In this document: positions 1 through 11,306 of the stretch, piece after piece
Numbering within the stretch: the first letter of the stretch is position 1
Layout: each line of letters opens with the position of its first letter
Assembly (NCBI RefSeq): GCF_029784135.1
Contig: NC_073746.1
Coordinates: 5,228,136-5,292,135, forward strand
Reading direction: 5' to 3'
DNA from: Toxorhynchites rutilus septentrionalis
Taxonomy: Eukaryota; Arthropoda; Insecta; Diptera; Culicidae
DNA: 64,000 nt
The notes under the pieces: generated by a model
Seen by the model: only the letters and a program-made list of their open reading frames with translations
What the model was told of the DNA's origin: nothing
The model's database searches: none
Made by a program: the position numbers and the translations under genes

Positions 1-57
1 TTCAAAATAAATAGGATGTGAAATCAACAAAAAATCTTCCCATAAATCGACACTTAC

Positions 58-461
58 CTATTGCCTATATACGGAAGCAAAAATTCCAGCAGCCGATAGT
101 GGATCCAAGTTTTTCGTTCTTCCTCATTTTTGTTGCGCACCACCTTCATGAAGGCATCCCTCAAACTTCGCCAACGTTTCTTGCACTCCTGCTCGGACAA
201 ATTCATCGCCACGGCAACTTCGGCCCAGGCTTCGTGCCGGGTGCTGAAGCGTTTGTAGTCCTTCAAGGTGGTGTTGTACAGGATCGGTCGCTTCTTGATT
301 TCCTTCACGAACATTTCTTCGTTCACTTTAACAAACCGACGCTTGGCACCGTTATTGGTGTAGGAAGTTATCAACAGTGGAGGCGTAGCGCAATTATTTT
401 CTTTCGATGTGTAATCTACGTAATGTAGTTCCTGTCGGCCAGATTTGATAATTTTGAACAT
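58..461 (-). CDS. MADF-domain protein, first visible exon (partial)
   Basis: The minus-strand reading frame encodes a MADF (Myb/SANT-like) DNA-binding domain, a family common in insect transcription regulators and in some Harbinger-associated proteins. The domain starts near a FVKEIKKRPILYN stretch and includes the CKKRWRSLRDAF block and a terminal YRLLEFLLPYI helix. The exon ends at a clean splice donor, GTAAGTG, read on the minus strand from position 57, so the gene continues past the left edge. The frame is open upstream to a methionine at 518, but the MFKIIKSG methionine at 461 is my preferred start because the longer N-terminus shows no recognisable domain. Function is inferred as sequence-specific DNA binding in the nucleus. 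It could be a host gene or a domesticated transposon-associated gene. Confidence 0.7.
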
Positions 462-518
462 TTTGGAACGATCGAATCGTTCGGGGGCAATGACCCTCGA
501 AAATCCGGATAAAAACAA

Positions 519-1570
519 AACCGATTGTAAATATTTACACTGCTAGGAACGCAAATTTGGTTTCTATTTAAAATATTGCAGCAAATCTGCGGAGCCGCAA
601 ACAACTATCGAAGTGTTTCTTTTTACTTTTGCGATGTGGAAAATGCGTTCATGCACGTTTCATTGACAGATGGTGTTTGGTTGTCAAATTCATCCGTGGC
701 ATAAGATGTTTCTGGTTCAGTTGAACAATTTTAGTTTCATATTTAAATATTGACTATAATGAAAGACGTAGTCTTACTTCAAATCATTGAAGTATTAAAG
801 TAAAAGTGTCAAAATAAAACGTCTCAAACTCAAACCTGGGGTTTAGAGGACTGATCTACAAAGTTAACTATAAATTGTATCACTACGATGACTCTACGAC
901 TAACTATGAATCTAATGACCATCCGCGATGACGAATGCACAGTGTAGACGTCTGGCGAAGATTTCTGAATTCCTGATTTTTCCTGAGGGAACTTTGTCGT
1001 CTTTTTTATTAGAACTTAGAAAAAAGCCTCTGATTTTTGGATGTTATGTGAAAAAAAACCTCAAAAAATATAGCCCTCTTTGTCTCTATAAAAAAGAACA
1101 ATAAATACGAAAACAAAATCCAAAGTTTTGCAATTTTAATACTTGTTCAAACAATTTGTTGATTGGATTTAATAAGATATGTCGATAATTTGAATCGGTC
1201 CAGTAGTTCAAAAGTTATGTTTTTTTTTCGTTAATGTCATTTAGGAAAACATGATTTTTGGACCATTCTAAAATGGAGATTGGTACTTTAATGAAAAAAT
1301 TAAAAAATATACGAGTCTAATATTTTGCAATAAAGAACAAAGCTACCAATTCTAACGAAAATCTGAAAACCACTATATTGGTTTCGCATGGAATGGCTGA
1401 TATCTTTATCATAATAATCGATTATTTTATAGTAATGAAGCTATCCTCAAGCAATGAAAATTTTAAGAGATAATTCTCCTTCCATATCCATTTATTGTGT
1501 GTCTATTCCCTAACTGGACACGACGGTTCGAAATAGTCGCGTTTGGAACGGTCGTAAAAATAGTCGCGTC
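519..1570. other. Intergenic, no gene seen
   Basis: AT-rich sequence with no convincing coding region or repeat. It lies upstream of the MADF exon and may hold its promoter, but I can point to no specific element. Confidence 0.4.
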
Positions 1571-1645
1571 TACATTAAATGCTAGTTTTTCCGTGATAAA
1601 CTGCGTGTTTCTTTCGTAACATCCGAAAACTGTCTCTGGCCAATA
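1571..1645 (+). repeat. Copia 5' LTR remnant
   Basis: This stretch matches 25849-25931, the end of the 3' LTR, with a few differences. The similarity stops at about 1571, so the upstream part of this LTR is missing. The initiator tRNA-Met-type primer site follows at 1646. Confidence 0.75.
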
Positions 1646-1745
1646 GGTTATGGGCACAGCGGAGCAGGTGAACAAAGTGCGCGGAACCGTTTTTTGAGTT
1701 GTTTGTTTTCGGTCGGATTTTCGTTTCGGTTCGTTTGTTACTGTC

Positions 1746-2551
1746 ATGGCTACCGGCGAAAAAGCCCCAAGCTGAACGGGTCAAATTATGACAATTGGAG
1801 CTTCCGGATGAAGCTAATCCTTTTGAAGGAAGAAAATAGAAGTGTCATAAGTGAGGAGAAGCCTGAGGTGGTGACCCCGGAATGGACCAGCAAGAACAAC
1901 CAAGCGATGGCAACGATTGGTTTGGCAGTGGACGATGGTCAGTTGATCCACATTCGGAAGGCCAAATCTGCGGCAAAGGCATGGGAAAACCTGGAGAAAT
2001 TTCATGTCAAACGTACACTCACGACAAAAGTATCACTTCTGAGGCGGAAAATCTGTCGCCTCAGGCTCGAGAGAGGCGGAGATATGGAAGCACACATCGC
2101 TTGCATTACGGAACTTTTCGAGAAGTTGAATAATCTGCAGGACGATAAAATACTCGATGATCACTGGCTCGTTGCGATATTGCTCAGTAGCTTGCCTGAT
2201 GAGTACGAAACACTCGTAACTGCGTTGGAGGTCCGTTCAGATGAAGATCTAACATCAAATCTAGTGAAAGGAAAGTTAATAGATGAGTGGCAAAAGAGAA
2301 AGAATCGCTATGATAACGATGAAGATTCCGAGGTGGCCTTGCGAGTCGGGCGGAGTGCCAACAGTGGAAAATGTTTTTTCTGTAAAAAGTCCGGGCACAA
2401 GAAAGTCGAGTGTGAAAAGTTCAAGGAATGGAAGAAGAATAAAGATACGACTCAGAACGAAGAAAAGATTCATAGTGCGGTGAATGTTCCAGAAGAAGAC
2501 TGTCATTGGACATTCCTAACCGTGGGTCCTGAGCCATCAGAAAAACTGTGA
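1746..2551 (+). pseudogene. Copia gag
   Basis: Gag polyprotein of a Ty1/copia element, which would form the virus-like particle. The UBN2-type capsid core is visible (LNGSNYDNWSFRMK near the start, LLSSLPDEYETLV in the middle). One zinc knuckle, CFFCKKSGHKKVEC, has the C-x2-C-x4-H-x4-C spacing. The likely start is ATG at 1746 in good context; the frame changes by one base before about 1780. It ends at a TGA just before the protease motif, so gag and pol are no longer joined. Confidence 0.8.
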
Positions 2552-3721
2552 ATTTTAGACTCGGGTGCTACGTGCCACATAGTGAATCATCGTGACTTCT
2601 TTGACACTCTTGACGAACTGTTCGAGAAGTAGTGTAAGAAGTCGCGTAATTACAGTAGAAGAAGCTCTGTTTGTGCCGGAAATGAACACTAATCTTCTGT
2701 CCGTGAAAATGCTGGTGCACAAGGGTTTTGTGATAACTTTTGATAGAAAAGGAGCTGGAATAGCTCGCGGCGGAGATGTTGGTGTTCACGCATATCTGAA
2801 GCACAATCTTTTTGTTTTGCGAGTGAGAGGTGAATCTGCTTCATTAGTGCAGAAAGACAGTGACTACATACATGGTTGGCATCGCCGTTTGGGCCAAGGA
2901 AATTTGGACGCTGTTATGAAGATGTGTAATCTGGCGGATGGTTTCGAAATCGAAGGCTGTGAATGTAGTGATGACTGTGAAGTGTGCATACAAGGGAAAA
3001 TGTACAGAAAAGCCTTCTCGAAGGCTTCCGGGTCCAAGTCGTCTGCCGTTATGGATTTGGTGCATACAGACCTCTGTGGGCCGATGCGAACGGCAACGCT
3101 TAGTGGTCGAAGATATTTCCTTACTATGATCGACGACATAAGCAGATATACTTTTGTTTATATTCTGCGGAGGAAGTCCGATACGCTGGAGAAGCTGGAA
3201 GAATTTGTTGAAATGGTGAGGACACAATTTGGGTGTAAGCCGAAGGTGCTCAGATCAGATCGAGGTGGCGAGTACATCGGCAAACAGGTACGAGCTTATC
3301 TTAAATCTAACGGTATCATTAGTCAGATTACTGCACCATATTCACCGCAGCAGAACGGGGTTGCCAAAAGAAAAAATCGATATCTCGTTGAAATGGCACG
3401 ATGCATGCTAATTGATTCAGGACTGGATAATCGCTTTTGGGGGGAAGCAGTCGTTACAGCAAATTATATGCTAAACCGATTACCGTCTCATTTATCGCAG
3501 GGACACCCTATGAACGATGGTTTGGACAAAAACCCAATCTGAACGATATAAAGCCATTCGGCATTGATTGCTATGGTCATGTGCTCAAAGAATCCCGAAG
3601 TAAGCTAGACAAAAAGGCAGTGAAGCTGAAGTTTATGGGGTACAGTGAAGGAACTAAAGGGGGATTACGATTGGTAGATGCTAGAACCGGGAAGGTGACG
3701 ATAAGTAGAGATGTCAGTGTT
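2552..3721 (+). pseudogene. Copia protease and integrase
   Basis: The protease active site DSGATCH follows the gag stop, but much of the protease is missing or out of frame by about 2635. From about 2640 the integrase reads openly: an HHCC zinc-binding region (HRRLGQGNLD to CEVCIQGK), then the catalytic core with Asp in VHTDLCGPM and Asp in RSDRGGEYIG. The third catalytic position, Glu in the family motif NGVAERKNR, is Lys here (NGVAKRKNR), which should abolish catalysis. The frame shifts again near 3500. Coding similarity ends at about 3721, where the gypsy-like element begins. Confidence 0.82.
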
Positions 3722-3941
3722 GCAGTATTGTACACACCTATGGAGCACAACCCTGCATAGCTGTTATTCGTGTCTTGCCTCTCCCTTATTTTCTTGCAAC
3801 TTGCCTGATTGGAAGTTTCCGGTTGCATCATCATCAGAACGAATTAGAGTTTGAAAGAGTGGAGTACGCTGGTTAATAAATTGTTAATAAATAATATCGT
3901 TAGACTTTATCAAGTGCGTTTTATTCAAACTACATATAATA
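3722..3941 (+). repeat. Probable 5' LTR of the gypsy-like element
   Basis: This stretch lies between the last copia coding sequence and the tRNA-Leu-type primer site at 3942. It has AATAAA-type polyadenylation signals near 3878 and 3891. The exact LTR start is not fixed; TGTTG at 3718 and TGTTATTCG near 3761 are both possible. No second copy is visible at the right end. Confidence 0.45.
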
Positions 3942-4131
3942 TGGTGTCAGAAGCTAACGTGTGCTTCAAGTGAATTTCCGCGTCATTATAATCGAAATCG
4001 CGAAAAATCGTCGGTAGAAAACCGAAATTTAATCCGAGAAAAAAAAATCGTTCTAAAGTCGCGTCGTGTCGGCGGCCATTTCGTTTTTTTTTCGATCAGG
4101 ATCGTGAGTGAATATTGTGATCCTCATCAAA

Positions 4132-4982
4132 ATGGATCCAAACCAAATGAAAATGTTGCTGGACCAGCAAATGAAAATGTTCACAAAAATGATGGAAGGA
4201 ATGCAAGCAATCCAGAATCGGGCTCAAACAGTACAGCTTCAGCAACCAAATGCGTCGAATGTGCAGGTTCCACAGCCGTCGCCTCTAGCAGTTGAGGGCG
4301 ACATGCAGGAGAACATGGACTTTTTCGAGAAAAGTTGGAAAGATTACGCCAAGGCTATTGGTATGGATCGTTGGCCGCAGGAGGAAAATCCGCAAAAAGT
4401 AAGTTTCTTGCTGTCGGTCATAGGAGAGCCGTCAAGAAAAAAGTTTTTCAACTTCGAGTTAACAGCAGAAGAAAGTGATAATCCGGAAGCAACATTGGCT
4501 GCTATACGAGAGAAAGTCGTGGCTAAGAGAAATATTATAGTGGATCGTCTTGATTTTTTCTCTGCAACGCAGCTGGCTCGTGAATCAATCGACGATTTTG
4601 TCTCTCGTCTTAAGAACCTGTCAAAAATGGCTAAGCTCGGAGTGCTAGAAACGGAACTTATCGCATATAAGGTAGTCACGTCCAACAAGTGGTCAAGTAT
4701 GTGAACCAAAATGTTGAACATTGCTGACATCACATTGACAAAAGCCATTGATATTTGTAGAGTTGAGGAGATTACCGCGAAGCGATCACAGGAACTTTCA
4801 GGATCCTATTCGGAAGTGGAAGTAAACAAAATAACTAAAGCTAAATTTCGATCTAAGAATCAATCGCAACGGTGTAAGTTTTGTGGAGATCGTCATGAGT
4901 TCTCTAAAGGCTCCTGTCCTGCTCTTGGTAAACGATTTCACAAATGCAACGGGAAAAATCACTTCGAAAAGGTATGCAAAGC
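4132..4982 (+). pseudogene. Gypsy-like gag, 5' part
   Basis: Gag of the gypsy-like element. I start at the ATG at 4132 (MDPNQMKMLLDQQMKMF), which has an AAA ATG G context. The capsid region runs to a TGA at 4702-4704, and the same frame continues past it into a nucleocapsid with two zinc knuckles. The first, CKFCGDRHEFSKGSC, is intact. The second lacks its first cysteine (RFHKCNGKNHFEKVC). The sequence stops at CK, where the non-coding LTR element is inserted, and resumes at 9786 in the same frame. Gag and pol were thus one continuous frame. Confidence 0.8.
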
Positions 4983-5131
4983 TGTGGGAGATAGGATTGG
5001 TGTTATGAAAACAGTACATAGATATAATAAAATTCATTCGATGTAGCAACAAAATAATAATAATTAATAACAAGTGCTTCATCTGTTCAGGAGCTTTGAA
5101 TTATTTGTTGATATGCTCTGAAAGATCGGAG

Positions 5132-6241
5132 CAAGGTGCTATACTATAGGTGGACCGCAATGTCAAAATTGCTGTTCGGCCATTGCTCGTGAAAAAACAA
5201 ATTTGTTTACAAAACATATCATATCTTTTGGTGACAAATTCATTCGTCGGCAAAATAGCTGCTCGCGCTTTACTGTAGGTAGGTAATGTTCTGGATTTTT
5301 TCGTATAACAATTTCTCATAATTGCTTCTACTTTTTCAGATATCTACAATCAGCGGTCGAATTAAAAACAGTGCAGAAGGATGTTTTGAGTATGTTTTAG
5401 CTTCTAGCCGCGCAATCAATGCTTTTTTTCCAAGCAAGATGTACTTCTGTTTGGATCCTATCGGCGAGGAAAAAAGTACTTACGGCGACGGTGACAAGAA
5501 ATAGCGCTGATTGCGAGATTACCAGATCCAGAAGATCCGGAAGGGCTGTTACAAGTAATTGGTTTTGCTAGAGCAAAAGGAGGTTGACAATGATTGCAAC
5601 AGGTTCGTGTTTATTTTTCAAATTAGTGGACTTTTGTGTTGCTAATATATTACAGGTGAAATAAACTGTTGGAATCACGACTATCGATCACGCCAGAAGA
5701 TCCGGAAAAAGTTGTTGAAAGTAATTGGCCACAGAAAAGTATCCATTTATGAAGTCTATCTCCATCTCGGGGGAAAGTGTGGTAAACAATGTCCGGGTTG
5801 TTTTTCGTTATGCGGACCTTGTTTCCGCATCCTTTTACTGCACAATAATACGGCATCTGAAGAAAATAAGATATTCACAATATAATTTTGGCATGATAGA
5901 GAACCGCGAGATGAACGATTATCTGTGGAGGAGTTGGACAACAGATTTCTTAGACTTATAGCACTTTAATCACACTCACAAGCTCTTCAAATCCTCACTG
6001 TCCCCCAAAACTATTGAATAATATGTAATATAAATACCTTATTGCAGCTCTAGTACACTATTTTTCACGAATATATATTTGCTTATTTCTTTCTTCAGTT
6101 GTTTTCCTCAGCGAGTTGATATGAAACCATAACGACACAACCAAACAAAAAGTAAACAATGCAGAAAGCTACGTCTCGCAACTCGTCTCACGTATTGTCA
6201 TGAAAGTGTCAAGAACGAAACACCTATAGTTTAGCATCTTG
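5132..6241. mobile_element. P-element-like transposon remnant, 8-bp TSD
   Basis: The element is flanked by GATCGGAG at 5124-5131 and 6242-6249. The uninterrupted 3' LTR at 9360-9785 contains the same site once. Terminal inverted repeats of about 21 bp start CAAGGTGCTATACTA on the left and CAAGATGCTAAACTA on the right, and both continue into TAGGTG. From memory, this resembles the Drosophila P-element end, which starts CATGATG and contains AAGGTGG. The 8-bp duplication is also characteristic of P elements. Inside is a THAP-domain fragment, the N-terminal DNA-binding domain of P transposase. It is too short to be autonomous. Confidence 0.88.
5650..5856 (-). pseudogene. THAP-domain fragment of a P-like transposase
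   Basis: The frame begins MPYYCAVKGCGNK and continues to YHTFPRDGDRLHKWI. This gives the C-x4-C pair, the basic or aromatic FPRD block and the tryptophan typical of THAP zinc fingers. The closing C-x2-H pair and the AVPTF-type end are absent, so only about half the domain remains. A related copy of its last segment lies at about 5515-5580, showing internal duplication. Confidence 0.75.
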
Positions 6242-6527
6242 GATCGGAGTAACCTAAAACTCTCTGTTATAGCGAATATGAATTTGAGGGTGTATAATGC
6301 TGCTAAATAAAAACGGAAACGTTAATGAGATTGCGAATCGGGAGTGTCAAACGAACGCATTCTCCTCTCTTCTGTATGACATACATGAGGTACAGCGAAA
6401 AAATCGAGAGGTACACGAGGACTTGACGATCTCTCGAGAATGAGTTGTGAAGTGAATTTGGAAGTCAGTCTCTGGATTATTGTTGTGACGAGCGGTTGAT
6501 TTAAACGGCGTGGAGTGGTTACGACAA

Positions 6528-6542
6528 TGGCGCAGTCGGTAG
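6528..6542 (+). promoter_or_regulatory. tRNA-Ser-type primer binding site
   Basis: TGGCGCAGTCGGTAG starts two bases after the LTR end. It is complementary to the 3' end of an insect tRNA-Ser including CCA (from memory), as used by 17.6/297-type gypsy elements. It suggests which kind of autonomous element could mobilise this one. Confidence 0.75.
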
Positions 6543-6720
6543 CAGCCTTCAGTGAAAATTAGTGCAATGAAAATAAAATGGAGCTCGGAAAGAAAGTGGA
6601 TAGAATTCTTGATAGTGAGATAAACATTTTATTCGTCGGTCATGGTACCAATTGGCTATGCAGTGAATTTGAAATTGAGTGAAATTGAAATGACAAATAA
6701 AATAAAAGGATAAATTGAAA

Positions 6721-7350
6721 TCGTGGGACGGAAATTTGTTTCGTCACCCATGAAAAGTGCATTGGTTGTCGGCCATGTTAGAAATCGTGGGACAATGGAA
6801 AAAAATAAAAGAAATCGTGGAACGGAAATCGTTTTTCGTTGGCCATGGAAGTCGTGGGATAGGATTACCTATTGGCCATGCATCTGAATGAAGAAAACGT
6901 CGGCCATGTTGAAAACGTGGGACATAATTTGATTGAAGTCGTGGGACGAATAAGATTTCGTTGGCCATGAAAGTCGTGGGATAGGTATGACCTATCGGCC
7001 ATGCAAAATGTAATCGTGGGACGAAAATTAATTCGTCGGCCATGAAAGTCGTGGAATAGGTTTACCTATTGGCCATGCATCTAAATGAAGGAAATGTCGG
7101 CCATTTTGAAAACGTGGGACATGATTTAATTTAAGTCGTGGGACGAATAAGATTTCGTTGGCCATGCAAGTCGTGGGACGAATAAGTTTTCGTTGGCCAT
7201 GAAAGTCGTGGGATAGGTAGGACCTATCGGCCATGCAAAAGGTAGTCGTGGGACGAAAATTAATTCGTCGGCCATGAAAGTCGTGGGATAGGTTCACCTA
7301 TTGGCCATGTATGTAAATAAAGGAAATGTTGGCCATGTTGAAAATCGTGG
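6721..7350 (+). repeat. Array of about 12 short hairpins in the leader
   Basis: At least twelve units run from a TCGTGGGA-like arm to a YGGCCATG arm around a small inverted repeat. Starts are near 6721, 6813, 6850, 6936, 6972, 7012, 7047, 7134, 7170, 7204, 7244 and 7279. The inner stems are of two kinds, ATAGG/CCTAT and CGAA/TTCG, and the outer arms CGTGG and CCATG also pair. Between some units the arms occur in the opposite order and can pair too. The blocks 6936-7077 and 7170-7309 have the same order of units, indicating a larger duplication. Confidence 0.85.
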
Positions 7351-7380
7351 GACATAATAAATGGAAGTCGTTGTCTTGAA

Positions 7381-9359
7381 AGTTCATTTAGAAAATCGAT
7401 TGGATAATTTAGAGATGATGTAGTTTTGTCAGACTTGTTCAAGAGATTTCTTTAGTATACGCAGACGAAATCGGAGGATGGTTCTTTCAATGATACGGTT
7501 TCATTGGGAAGAAAAGTGGAGATAATGGGACAAAAAAATAGGACAACACTGAAAATCGAATTGTTCATATAAGCTAATAATAACGAAGTAGAATGAAGTA
7601 AATTGTAGATCAATCGATGAATAATTTAAAAAAAAATGTAAAAAAAATATGATCGTGTGGTATAATTATTGGTGTGGGGATAACAAAAAAAAAGCGGGTC
7701 AAGCAACAAACATAGTTTCGGTAGCGTTATGGTATGGTGATTATAAGTGAATGCATATTTACCACATGGGTGTTTAACAAAAAAAAATATTAAAAAAAAA
7801 TGTTTTGTTAAACTATAAAGCGAAAGTGATTTCGTCGGTTATGTGCGGTTGTGTGCTGAATTGATCATGTATAATTATCTGAGTATGGAGCTTCAAGGAG
7901 GCACGATGTCAACGTTATTAGAATCGAAAGTCACCGGTAATAAAAAAAACCAATTATAATTCTTGAATAGTCGACGGTGGCAATTTCATGAAAAAAAATC
8001 GAAATTAAATTATATAGCGTGATATACACTTTACTTCTTCGAAGATCAAGACTTTTGCTTTTGAGAGCTTCTTAAAAGGCAGATTGTTTTAGATTTGATA
8101 TTTCGAATTTATCATTTCTTCGGCGTTATGGGGACAAATTAAATTCAATTAGAAATTGGATTTGTGCTGTTTTGCGTATCCGTCTTGACAATAGCTGGAA
8201 ATCCAAAGCTGGATGATGATAATAATTGAATGATATTTGGTTATCTAACAGTACATGTGATTTATTATTTCGATTATGTCATTTTCAAGCAATTCTGCCA
8301 TGAAAACAGGACAAACAGAATGTTAAAGTAGATTATATATTTGTTTTATCACGAATTCGATCAAGTACTGGAAAAGTACATAATGATTGTAAATAGAAAT
8401 ATTTTCTTGATATAATCGAAAATATTACTTCTATTAAATTGATTATGCTGCGGTGCGAGAGAATCATGTTTTATATGATAAACATGTGGTTTTGTGAATC
8501 TATTTAATTAATTGGTTATTAACAGAATGGCCAAAACAGTTTTGAATAAATATAGAAAAAATTTGAATGTGTCGACAGTGAAATAATTGCCGTCAATTCC
8601 CATGAAAACATTCACATACACCAGCAACGTAACGACCCGTCAGCATACGTTCAACGAAAACGACCGGCAGGATTTGTAGGAAAGAATAATTGACGGAGAC
8701 GGACGGTTTTTGTCTGGGCTTTGTGTCTCGGCTTTTGTTTTGATTTGGTTGTACAGTAATTTACATTTAAATCGACATTAAGCTAATTTAACCGATCTGT
8801 GATGCAACACGTTTAATTAGACATTTTTACCTCTAATTGGACATTTTTGTAAATATTGAATTCGGGGCCCAAATTATGGCCCCACATTGAAAGTCGCTAA
8901 CAGTCGCGAATGGCCGATTACTGATCAAAATCGACTCCAATACGACACTAAGTGGTGCCTCAGCATATCGCATTATAAGTAACTTACTGTACTTTTTATG
9001 CCAACATATCGCTTAGCTCCAAATTTCGGAGTGAAAATCATTCGCGACTAGTTGAGAGAATTATTCTATTTATTATTATTGTTGAATAAGGGTCGGACTA
9101 CGGGGTTTAAGCATTTAAATAATTGAATTCAATGATTCCCATTGAATTTTCCAAAATTCGAAACTGATTTTAGGCATGCTGATTTGAAAGAGTGCATTGC
9201 AATTCAAAATTGTTGTAGGTGGCGACACCATGAATAAAATTAATTGAATCATTCGTTTGGCATTTGACGTGACGGTGCTGGTGGAAGCATTGACTGCATG
9301 TGAACATTGACGGAACGTAGACGTTCTTCTCTGTAACGTGCTATGTGAATCGCACATAA
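7381..9359 (+). other. Non-coding internal region of the LARD-like element
   Basis: AT-rich with no coding region. The stretch 8740-8975 is a dispersed repeat: a diverged copy occurs inverted at about 27880-28110 inside the histone-derived element. Both share AATTATG-CCCCACATTGAAAGTCG-type sequence. Nothing else is recognised. Confidence 0.5.
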
Positions 9360-9785
9360 TGTGGGAGATAGGATTGGTGTTATGAAAACAGTACATAGAT
9401 ATAATAAAATTCATTCGATGTAGCAACAAAATAATAATAATTAATAACAAGTGCTTCATCTGTTCAGGAGCTTTGAATTATTTGTTGATATGCTCTGAGA
9501 GATCGGAGTAACCTAAAACTCTTTGTTATAGCGAATATGAATTTGAGGGTGTATAATGCTGCTAAATAAAAACGGAAACGTTAATGAGATTGCGAATCGG
9601 GAGTGTCAAACGAACGCACTCTCCTCTCTTCTGTATGACATACATGAGGTACAGCGAAAAAATCGAGAGGTACACGAGGACTTGACGATCTCTCGAGAAT
9701 GAGTTGTGAAGTGAATTTGGAAGTCAGTCTCTGGATTATTGTTGTGACGAGCGGTTGATTTAAACGGCGTGGAGTGGTTACGACA
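9360..9785 (+). repeat. 3' LTR of the LARD-like element
   Basis: This 426-bp copy is uninterrupted and shows the original P-element target GATCGGAG once. It is followed by the AAAGC target duplication and the resumed gypsy-like coding frame. Confidence 0.92.
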
Positions 9786-11306
9786 AAAGCCACCAACAGA
9801 TTCCAGAGCAGGAGGTCACGTAAAGTAAAGGAGGTGGAGGATGAAAGCACCGATTCGGATGGGAAAACATCATCTTGCAATGAAAATTCATCGGAGGAAA
9901 GTGATAGTGAGTATGAAATTGGAAATATTTTCGATAATTCATCGAAAGGAGGTGGTGTGATGGCTGAGTTAAAACTCAAATTCGCCAAGAAGTGGAAGTC
10001 AGTAGTTTGCGAAGTAGACACCGGAGCAAATACAAGCTTGATTGGCTATAACTGGTTAGTCAAACTCACAGGAGATGATAACCCGAAAATGATGCCATCA
10101 ACCTACAGACTACAAAGTTTCGGTGGAAATCCCATAAAGGTGCTTGGAGAAGTCAAGATTCCTTGTCGTCGGCTGAAGCGTCGATACCGATTGGTCTTAC
10201 AAGTCGTGGACGTAGACCAGCGGCCACTACTTTCGACAAAAGTATCTCGGGTAATAAGCTTCGTTAAATTCTGCAAATCGGTAACGTTCGGTAAATCTGA
10301 AGAAACAAAATCATCAAACATGTTAAAGATACACAGGATTGAAGCCGAGAGAATAATTGAGGAGCATAAAGGAATTTTTGCTGGTTACGGAAAATTCGTC
10401 GGTCAAGTATCATTGGAGGTCGACCCTTCTGTTCCACCTTCAATACAGTCTCCCCGTCGTGTTCCAATCGCCATGAGAAACAAGTTGAAGAAGGAGCTAG
10501 AATCGTTGGAGAAAGAGGGAATGATCGTGAAGGAATCTAGACATACCGAATGGGTGAGCAACATAGTGATAGTGCAACGAGGTGACCCGGAATCCGCTAG
10601 CATCAGAATTTGCCTTGATTCTATTCCTCTCAAAAAGGCGCTAAAGAGACCGAATCTTCAGTTCGCTACACTGGACGAAATTCTCCCGGAGCTGGGAAAG
10701 GCTAAGATTTTTTCCACGGTTGACGCAAAGAAAGGGTTCTGGCACGTAGAGCTCGATGAACCCAGCAGTAAACTTACAACTTTTTGGACTCCATTTGGTC
10801 GGTACCGTTGGACTAGACTGCCATTTGGTATATCCTCAGCTCCTGAGATCTTCCAGATTAAACTACAAGAAGTTATCCAGGGTCTCGAAGGCGTTGAGTG
10901 TCTGGCGGATGATCTGCTGTTGTTTGGGGCTGGTGAATCTTTGGAAGAAGCTCTCATCAATCACAACAGATGCTTGAAGAATCTTCTCATTCGTTTTGAA
11001 AAAAACAACGTGAAGCTGAATCAATCTAAACTAAAACTCTGTCAAACCTCGGTAAAGTTTTACGGACATGTGTTGTCAAGCAACGGTCTTAAACCAGATG
11101 AGTCAAAGATTTTTACAATCCAGAATTTTCCTACACCACTCAATCGAAAAGAAATGCATCGTTTTGTCGGAATGGTAAACTATTTGGGAAGATTTATTCC
11201 GAATCTTAGCTGTAACCTGACGAATCTCCGTAAGCTAATTTCGGATGAAGTACCATGGCAATGGACGAAGGTCGAGGAGGAAGAGTTCAATCGAGTGAAA
11301 GGCTTG
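9786..11306 (+). pseudogene. Gypsy-like protease and reverse transcriptase
   Basis: This continues the gag frame after the LARD-like element. A Ser/Glu-rich linker leads to an aspartic protease with the VDTGANTSLIG active site. The reverse transcriptase follows: RICLDSIPLKKALKR, FSTVDAKKGFWHV with the first catalytic Asp, LPFGISSAPEIFQ, and CLADDLLLFG carrying the paired catalytic Asp residues (LADD in place of the commoner Y-x-DD). The frame is open for about 500 codons. It breaks at FNRVKGL, where the BEL/Pao element inserts, and resumes at 20386 with LVADVRT in the same frame. Confidence 0.87.

Larger units (their letters stand above)
4983..6526 (+). repeat. 5' LTR of the LARD-like element, split by a P-like element
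   Basis: Removing the 1110-bp P-like insertion and one copy of its 8-bp target duplication leaves exactly 426 bp, the length of the 3' LTR. Confidence 0.92.
4983..9785 (+). mobile_element. Non-coding LTR element (LARD-like), TSD AAAGC
   Basis: Two 426-bp LTRs (4983-6526, enlarged by a P-like insertion, and 9360-9785) begin TGTGGGAG and end TTACGACA. They differ at three positions that I can see. The 5-bp sequence AAAGC flanks the element at 4978-4982 and 9786-9790. A tRNA-Ser-type primer site follows the 5' LTR. The internal region of about 2.8 kb has no gag or pol and no obvious polypurine tract before the 3' LTR. It must depend on proteins from another element (inference). Its leader holds a striking hairpin array. 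Confidence 0.9.

Noticed and set aside
6721..7350. CRISPR array
   Set aside because: Repeats are irregularly spaced, diverged hairpins inside a eukaryotic LTR element, with no spacers of uniform length.
6744..7442. Minus-strand repetitive frames rich in LSHDFHGQ-type words as a repeat protein
   Set aside because: They are translations of the hairpin array; the structure is in the nucleic acid and the frames have no good start.
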